Below, in pieces: positions 38,380 to 45,000 of a stretch of 45,000 nucleotides of DNA. The notes under the pieces were generated by a model, which did not search any database, was not told where the DNA came from, and saw only the letters and a program-made list of their open reading frames with translations. Every line of letters begins with the position of its first letter. The stretch's first letter is position 1. The translations under genes and the position numbers were made by a program. The stretch comes from Neocallimastix lanati (nom. inval.) (taxonomy: Eukaryota; Neocallimastigomycota; Neocallimastigomycetes; Neocallimastigales; Neocallimastigaceae). The stretch lies in the NCBI GenBank assembly GCA_016946835.1, contig JACVTC010000036.1:1087501-1132500 (forward strand). The letters run 5' to 3'.

Positions 38380-38713
38380 GCATTTCTCAATGTGGCATAT
38401 TTTTATATGTGGTTTGTTTTTTAATAATTAAATAAATAATAAGTATTCTTTTTTTTATATAAAAAATTTATTAATATTCAATTATAAAAATAATTTTTTA
38501 TAATTTTTTTTTAATAGAATATATTATTATTTCTTTCGAAATAGTTAAGTTCGCAATAATTGCGGCTATAAAAAAAAAATTCGAAATAGTTATTTAATAA
38601 TATATTTAATTGAAAAAATATATTATTATTTCTTTTAAAATAATAATTATTTATATATTTATTTATGATTGTATGGCTTTAATAAAATTTATACGCCACA
38701 TTGCGAAATTCAC
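38380..38713 (-). mobile_element. MITE-like inverted-repeat element, complete copy
   Basis: Ends GCATTTCTCAATGTGGCATA (38380) and ATACGCCACATTGCGAAATTC (38691-38711). Collinear, in reverse orientation, with 19469 and 23441. It has a small G+C-richer insert near 38550 (TTCGCAATAATTGCGGC) that can pair with itself. The 71-codon frame at 38610-38825 lies in the repeat. Confidence 0.8.
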
Positions 38714-38739
38714 AATCCCCAATATGATAAATTTTAAAA

Positions 38740-38774
<35 letters not shown>

Positions 38775-38885
38775 TATTTTTTTATTAATATATATATATA
38801 TATTTACATATCATCTCAACGTTAATTTTTCGTTTTTTTTTTTTTTTTTTTTTTATTTTCAATCTTTGTTCAAGTTGAAATATTA

Positions 38886-40110
38886 ATGACTGGAACTTCG
38901 GAAAAAAGGGATGGTGTTGTTTATATGAACTCAATATTAAAACCAATATGCCATTATGTATCTGACTCCAAGAAATCGGTAATAGTAAATTTATTTTCAA
39001 GGAAAATTCTTTATCACTAGTACTTTTAGGATACAATTCATTTCTTTTTTTTTTTTTTTTTAAGGGTAAACTATAAGGCTCTCTGGTAGGAGAGAAGTCT
39101 ATTCATTGATATTCATATATCGTGTTCATATAATGAAGAACCATCAATTTACAATTATATTTTATCAGTTTATCAGTTCATATTACTTTGTTTTGAAATT
39201 AGAAGTCCTCAATTGATAACATTTACTTCCCTCAAAAGTAATTGACCTGATGCTTGTTTTAAAAGCTTTCTCTGAACTTGATCAATGGTTGAGAAGTCAT
39301 ACTAATGATAACTCTCAATATGCCCTTTGAAAAACTAAAGAAATGCTTTCAAAATATATTCCTGACTGAACGGTTGCTATGCAATCTGTTAATATTATTA
39401 TGTATACCAAAGGTTCTAAGTCCTCATGCATTGATCACATAATTTATAATAAAGCTATAGTTCCTCATGTTCACTTATCATCTTTTTTGTTCTTCTTTTA
39501 CTGGCATATCTGATCATAGACCTATTATATTGTCTTGCAATAAGGGACTTTCAAATGGTTTTTATAAAACCTAAAAAAATCTTTCAAATAGTCTAAGCAT
39601 ATTTATAACACAAAGTATACAAATATTCTTTCAAATAATTAATTTTCAAATTTTAGCGAATAAAATTGAGTCTAGTTATGTAGAAACTTCTGGGGATGCT
39701 ATGGTTAAAAAATTTTATAGATATTTCTTATAGTATTGTCAAAAAAAAAAAAAAAAAAATCAAAGCTTTTATCCCGATGGAGCTTAAAGGACCTGTGATT
39801 CATTGCCTATATTATGTAAAGAAACTTTCTAAATGATAAACATTTATATTATAAGAATATCAAACTTTTTTTTTTTTTTTATTGATTGCTCTAATGTTGA
39901 TGCTTACTTGGATCACTTTACTCAATGTAATAAATTATGTTAAGACTATTAAGAAAATTAAAAATATAATTCGTTCAAACCGTTAAAATCATAACTAAAG
40001 TAATTAATGAGAGAACTAGGAAAAAACCGATGAAATCATTATATTAATTGAAAAAGAATTTAAAATCGAAATTAATTGATAATGGAAGAGACCTAGAAAT
40101 GATAATGTTG
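38886..40110 (+). pseudogene. Decayed LINE (non-LTR retrotransposon), endonuclease part
   Basis: Scattered plus-strand translations follow the order of an apurinic-type LINE endonuclease. SEKRDGVVYMN lies at about 38895-38930, S-x-IDHIIYN-like residues at 39421-39450, and SDHRPI at 39509-39526, the family's near-invariant C-terminal motif. Later a segment around 39760-39840 resembles the linker before reverse transcriptase, but no RT motif survives. Frames shift several times and stops are frequent, with T runs inserted at 39043 and 39860, so the element is long dead. The 83-codon minus-strand frame at 38785-39036 is an antisense shadow of it. Confidence 0.65.
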
Positions 40111-40121
40111 AATTATAGTTT

Positions 40122-40124
<3 letters not shown>

Positions 40125-40163
<39 letters not shown>
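40125..40163. repeat. T39 run
   Basis: Uninterrupted T tract after the LINE relic. Confidence 0.9.
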
Positions 40164-40168
<5 letters not shown>

Positions 40169-40179
40169 TTTAAATAATA

Positions 40180-40654
40180 TAAATACTGTCGTACAAAATT
40201 ATACATTTTAATAAGTTTAAAAATATTTAATGATAAAGATTATATATATATAATCTTTATCATTAAATATTTTTAAATAATTATTTTATTATTATTATTT
40301 TTATGTTTTTATTAATCATTAAATATTATTAAATAATTATTTTATTATTACTATTATTTTTTTGTTTTTATTTTATTTTTTTTTTTTTTTTAAAAAAATC
40401 AAAAATTGTTTAAAATTTTAATATTTTTTTTTTTTTAAAAATTTTAAAAAATATATAATCTTTATCATTAAATATTTTTAAATAATTATTTTATTATTAT
40501 TATTTTTATGTTTTTATTAATTTTATTAATCATTAAATATTATTAAATAATTATTTTATTATTACTATTATTTTTATGTTTTTATTTTTATTTTTTTTTT
40601 TAAAAAAATTTTAAATAATATAAATACTGTCGTACAAAATTATACTTATTAATA

Positions 40655-40688
<34 letters not shown>

Positions 40689-40740
40689 AAAAATATATAA
40701 TCTTTATCATTAAATATTTTTAAATAACTATTTTATTATT
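40180..40740. repeat. Diverged tandem repeat block
   Basis: AAATACTGTCGTACAAAATT occurs at 40182 and 40621. AATCTTTATCATTAAATATT followed by TTTAAATAA and TTATTTTATTA occurs at 40251, 40457 and 40698. The block is two to three rounds of a unit of about 220 bp. Confidence 0.8.
40216..40277. repeat. Perfect 62-bp palindrome
   Basis: The 31-base left arm, from TTTAAAAATATTTAATGATA to its centre at 40246/40247, is exactly complemented by the right arm, with no loop. It sits at the start of the tandem block and looks like a head-to-head junction of two repeat units. Confidence 0.9.
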
Positions 40741-40784
40741 ACTATTATTTTTAATAACTTTTTATATCTATATCTTTAATTTTA

Positions 40785-41205
40785 TGAATACTATAAATCA
40801 AATTTTTTATTAAATATTTTTACTTTTATAAGCTTTATTTATTTTTTTATTCATTTATATCTATTATTAATTTTTTTTTTTTTTTAATTATAATAATTCA
40901 TGCTGTTATTATAACAATTTAAATATTTTTATTATTATTATGTTATTAAAATTTATAAAAATATTTTTATTATTATGTTATTAAAATTTATACATTATAC
41001 TATTAATCAAATTTTCTATTAAATATTTTTACTTTTATAAGCTTTATTTATTTTTTTATTCATTTATATCTATTATTAATTTTTTTTTTTTTTTTTAATT
41101 ATAATAATTCATGCTATTATAATTATTTAAATATTTTTATTATTATTATGTTATTAAATTTTATAAAAATATTTTTATTGTTATGTTATTAAAATTTATA
41201 CAAAG
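40785..41205. repeat. About 211-bp tandem duplication
   Basis: ACTTTTATAAGCTTTATTTA, then CATTTATATCTATTATTAAT and ATAATTCATGCT, repeat once at about 211-bp spacing with few changes. Confidence 0.85.
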
Positions 41206-41685
41206 TTTTAAACTAAACGTATAAATAAATAATTATTATTTGGCAATTATTGTTATAAATAAATGTATACTTCAATAAATAAATATATAATTATTTAAAT
41301 AAGCAAATGAACCGTTAAGCCATAATTATAAAAATAGATCCGTAATTATAAAATTATATATATAACCAAATGTACAAATAATTAAATAATAATATTAAAA
41401 CAAAAATTTATAAATTATTTATTAATCTATTCTAAATTAATTACTCATTTTATATATATATATTTTTATAAATAACTACTCATTTTTTATATATAATTTT
41501 TATAATTATTCAAAATAACAATTTATATATATATTTTTTAAAATTTTTATTTTTTTATTATTATTTTACTATTTTTTATTATTATTTTTTTATTTTTTTT
41601 TATATTTTTATATAATATATAATTAAATATAAATAAATATATTTATTTTTAATTATCTATTGCTCTAAATTTTATCATTTGTTTT
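41206..41685. other. A+T-rich 3' flank of the 41686 gene
   Basis: No gene is seen. It contains weak inverted and direct A/T repeats such as TAACTACTCATTTT (41473) and TTACTCATTTTATATA (41440). The transcript end of the minus-strand gene probably lies here. Confidence 0.4.
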
Positions 41686-42051
41686 TTAAAGATTACATTT
41701 TAATTTTGATATAGCAGAATTAACAATTCTAATTTCGATAGATGTATTATCAGTGATATTAGTATCGAAAAGTAAGGTTTGTGGGGAATATATACGATTA
41801 ATTACTTCATGGGTAGTAGTATTTATTAACATAATATCATTAAATTCTGGAATGTTTAAGTAGGTACGAATGGAATTCACTAAAAATTGAATAGTAGCAA
41901 AACTTTCTACTTCAAATGGAAATGTTGTAGAAGATGGATAACCGTAGTAAGTGAATTGAAGTTGATAATATACTGCAGTGTTATCTGGAATTTCATTGAG
42001 ATTGCTACTAACACCAGTAGAACGACGTAAACCATAAACGTGTCCAATCAT
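41686..42051 (-). CDS. Small protein with probable ubiquitin-like fold
   Basis: 121 residues with codon use clearly unlike the surrounding DNA, stop TAA at 41686. The sequence order fits a beta-grasp: strand YYQLQFTYYG (about 28-37), strand TTFPFEVES (42-50), helix TIQFLVNSIRTYLNIP (53-68), strand NDIMLINTTTHEVI (71-84), and a final ITDNTSIEIRIV (98-109) that mirrors the NIQ-x-ESTLHLVL end of ubiquitin. There is no C-terminal Gly-Gly, so it should not be conjugated like ubiquitin. The fold call rests on pattern, not on a database match. The ATG at 42051 is preceded by an A-rich leader. An additional upstream exon cannot be excluded. Function and partners are unknown. Confidence 0.7.
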   Translation of the reverse strand: MIGHVYGLRRSTGVSSNLNEIPDNTAVYYQLQFTYYGYPSSTTFPFEVESFATIQFLVNSIRTYLNIPEFNDIMLINTTTHEVINRIYSPQTLLFDTNITDNTSIEIRIVNSAISKLKCNL

Positions 42052-42250
42052 TTTTATTATTATATTCTATAGAAGTTTTTTTTTTTTTTTTTTTTTCTAT
42101 CTTTATTACTTTAAAAGATGAAGTATAAAAAAGTATAATATATTATAAAAATTCAGAAATATATATATATTTTTCTTTCTATCACCTTTGTACTAATGTA
42201 TATTAATATAATACTATTTTATATAAATGATTTTACTTTTGTTTTTTTAT

Positions 42251-42347
42251 TCTTTTTATATATTTTATATTTATAGATGATTATATAATATTTTGTATAT
42301 TCTTTTTATATATTTTATATTTATAGATGATTATATAATATTTTGTA
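42251..42347. repeat. 50-bp tandem duplication
   Basis: TCTTTTTATATATTTTATAT and the following 30 bases are repeated once exactly, in the upstream region of the 41686 gene. Confidence 0.9.
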
Positions 42348-42428
42348 ATTTTATTAACTTTATTATTAGGTTGTTATCTTTAGTAAGCTTTGTATTAATA
42401 CTAATTTTTATAATTTTAATTATTATTA

Positions 42429-42650
42429 TTAACCAGATATTTGTGGATTAGTTTTTTTGTTGTTTATTGAATGAATTAATATCTTATAAAGAATAGATAT
42501 ATTGGAAAATAAATCTTCAATAAAAATATCAATTAATATTTTATAAAGAATAGATATATTGGAAAATAAATCTTCTATAAAGATATAAAAACTACTAAAA
42601 AGTAATAGTATAGCTGTAATTCCAAAATTCTTGAATATATTATTAGACAT
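42429..42650 (-). CDS. Possible small membrane protein, low confidence
   Basis: 73 codons. The start (MSNNIFKNFGITAILLLFSS) looks like a signal anchor, and two copies of a 19-residue segment built on FIEDLFSNISILYKILI follow. The duplication is 57 bp and nearly exact at DNA level, so the long frame may owe much to it. Composition is slightly less A+T-rich than the flanks. It could be a real small gene, an exon, or chance. No family is recognised. Confidence 0.25.
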   Translation of the reverse strand: MSNNIFKNFGITAILLLFSSFYIFIEDLFSNISILYKILIDIFIEDLFSNISILYKILIHSINNKKTNPQISG

Positions 42651-44171
42651 ATAAATGAATTGATTTTATATTAAATTTTTAGTATAAAAATATATATATA
42701 TATATATTTTATATTGTTATTTTCAATTATTATTTTTATTCTCTTTATTTTAAAATTATACTAAACATATAATATAGAAAATATACTAATTAATATATTA
42801 TAAAAATATATATATATTTCCTAAAAACATTTAATGCTCATAATAATTACAAGTAATGGGATTATTTTAGAAACTTTTCGATATGTATTATTCTGTTATA
42901 TCCACAGTATTATCAATTTTTTTTTTTTAAAAAGTCTTAATAACCTATATATTATTTTTATTCTTTAACAAATAAAAATAATAAAATGTAAAATTATGTA
43001 AGACTTTTTTTTATTAATCTTAAACTTCAGAATAACTTCTTTTTTATATTTCCAAGTATTATAGTTTTTATGATATAAAAAAGTTATTAAATGTATTAAT
43101 TTATAGGATATAGAAAATTGAAAATAAAAAAAAAAAAAAAGAAAAAAAAAGATAATTTGTTTTATATTTATATATTTTATTTAATTTTTAATATTAAATA
43201 AATTTTATGGATAAATTTTTAACAAAATAAAACAAAACAAACAAATTTAATATTTATTTTAATATAAATTATTTTTTCTTTTTACTTTTTTTTTTTTTTT
43301 ATTTATAAATAGTGATATATATTAAAATTTTAAATTAATTGGCATTTTTCTCAACAAAATAATTTCGGATTTAAAATTTATTGTATAATTAAAGAAATTA
43401 AAGTAACACAAAAAAATTAAGATAAATTAAATAATAATAATAAATGTATAATAGTTAATTCAACATAAATAGTAAGTCAATTAAGTATTATTAATTAGAA
43501 AGAAATTATTGAATAATAAAATAAATATATACCTAAATAATGAAATATAATATTTAATAACTACAATGAATATAAATTATAATATCTCTGATAAATTTCA
43601 ATTATTACATTAAATTGGTAAATAGTTTTAATAAATTTATTATATCAATAAATAAATAGTTTTAATAAATTTATTATATCAATAAATAAATAATACTTTA
43701 TTATTATCATTTCTATCATTTCTATTATTAATATTAATATTATTATTATTTTTTTTTTTTGTATTAATGAAAATTTTAATATAAATATTGAATATTTTAT
43801 TATTAAATTTATATATTTAATTGTAAATATAATAAATTATTTTTATTAATATAAATCATTTAACATAATTAATTATATTTATAGGACTAAAAAATTAAAA
43901 ATAATGTTAATAGGTTGCAATTAAATAGTCAATTATTTCCTTCAATATTATAAATACATAAATCTTTTCAAAAATAGGGTATTACTTATAAAATGATAGG
44001 ATGGTATATTTAATTCTTTTAAACATTTTATTATTTCATATTTATATATATAATAAATATATATATATATATATATTTTTAAATAAAATAGTTATATATA
44101 AAATAAATATATATATTAATTGATTTATTATATTTTAACTGTTTTGTTATTTAATTTTTGATATAAAAAAA

Positions 44172-44202
<31 letters not shown>

Positions 44203-44350
44203 ATATATAATGAAATGAAAATATGAACCATTCTCTAATTATTTTTTTTTGAATTTGGTATCACAAGCTTTATTATTTTATTCGAAAATAATAAAATATT
44301 TTTATTTTATTATCCATATATATAAATATATATATATATATAAATAATTT
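42651..44350. other. A+T-rich intergenic DNA
   Basis: No gene is seen. It holds a 34-bp tandem duplication (43621-43690) and an (AAAT)n tract at about 44170-44203. Confidence 0.5.
43621..43690. repeat. 34-bp tandem duplication
   Basis: AATAGTTTTAATAAATTTAT and TATATCAATAAAT are repeated twice at 34-bp spacing. Confidence 0.85.
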
Positions 44351-44354
44351 ATTA

Positions 44355-44848
44355 CTTAAAATGAATTATAATAAAAAAAATTTAGAATTATTATTAAAGA
44401 CCATAATAAAAAAAATTTAGAATTATTATTAAAGACCATAAAAAAAATAATATAGTATATTAATAAATAATAATAATAATAATAATAATAATTATAATAA
44501 TAATGTAGAGAATAGTATTAAAAAGATAAAGAATGAAATATTAATATTTTTTTTTTTTTTGTTTTATTTTAAAATAATTTAGAATAATATAGAATAATTT
44601 AGAATAATTATTTGAGACCATGAAATATTAATATTTTTTTATTTTATAATAAAATAAAATTTAGAATTATTAATTGAGACCATGAAATATTAATATTTTT
44701 TTATTTTATAATAAACTAAAATTTAGAATTATTATTTGAGACCATAAAAAATATAACATAGTATATTAATAAATAATAATAATAATAATTATAATAATAA
44801 TGTAGAGAATAGTATTAAAAAGATAAAATATAATATAGTATATTAATA

Positions 44849-44882
<34 letters not shown>

Positions 44883-44910
44883 TAGAGAATAGTTTTAAAA
44901 AGATAAAGAA
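44355..44910. repeat. Compound tandem repeats at the right edge
   Basis: Three interleaved patterns: TTTAGAATTATTATTAAAGA + CCATAA (twice, 44380-44440); GAAATATTAATATTTTTTTA with ATTTAGAATTATT and GAGACCAT (three rounds, 44620-44745); and ATAGTATATTAATAAATAAT with (AAT)n and AATGTAGAGAATAGT (three rounds: 44450, 44757, 44833). Confidence 0.85.
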
Positions 44911-45000
44911 TTAAGAGTAGTAATTAAAAAAATAAATATAAAGAATATACTTTAGAAAAAATTATTATTATTACTAATAATAATAGTAATAATGATTTTT

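Noticed and set aside
38785-39036. 83-codon minus-strand frame
   Set aside because: It is antisense to LINE endonuclease remnants and ends in a Lys run from a T tract.

Overview
The window is eukaryotic, extremely A+T-rich (well over 80 % by eye) and gene-poor. It is full of poly(T)/poly(A) runs of 20-50 bases, simple repeats and short transposon remnants. The few real genes have Asn/Gln/Ser/Thr-rich proteins, small 5' exons and short A+T-rich introns. A forkhead factor, a Kre9/KNH-like secreted domain joined to a membrane anchor and an SH3 domain, and a FLYWCH-MULE transposase together suggest a fungus. The best guess is an anaerobic gut fungus (Neocallimastigomycota). That placement is an inference from composition and families; no marker gene proves it.

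Left part (1-5835): a Mutator-like (MULE) element on the minus strand lies between terminal inverted repeats (about 1-180 and 4388-4560). Its transposase is interrupted by a one-base frameshift in a 10-A run. A second inverted-repeat structure is nested between the transposase and the right terminus, followed by a 51-bp minisatellite. Region 5836-13867 holds no recognisable gene; it has one G+C-richer element-like segment (6290-6765) and many low-complexity tracts.

Middle part: a forkhead transcription factor gene (13868-16382, +, two exons). Two retroposed SINE-like elements follow (18181-18505 and 27283-27734, both minus strand), each flanked by a 13-14 bp target-site duplication and each with a tRNA-like head. 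They share a G+C-rich core of about 33 bp. Between and around them is a dispersed MITE-like family with ends related to GCATTTCG-n-AATGTGGCG (complete copies at 19469, 23441 and 38380; fragments from 2.9 to 5.8 kb and 19 to 26 kb). Other features are a 125-bp direct repeat pair 2.15 kb apart and a 1.15-kb heptanucleotide satellite (29155-30300).

Right part: a secreted/type I membrane protein gene with a C-terminal SH3 domain (35259-37028, +, two exons), a decayed LINE with endonuclease motifs (38886-40110), tandem and palindromic repeats (40180-41205), and a small minus-strand gene whose product looks like a ubiquitin-fold protein (41686-42051). The window ends in tandem repeats. The genes show no operon-like or pathway relationship. 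The most distinctive content is the mobile and repeat fraction: a SINE family with a shared core and a MITE-like inverted-repeat family. I found no convincing new multi-gene system.
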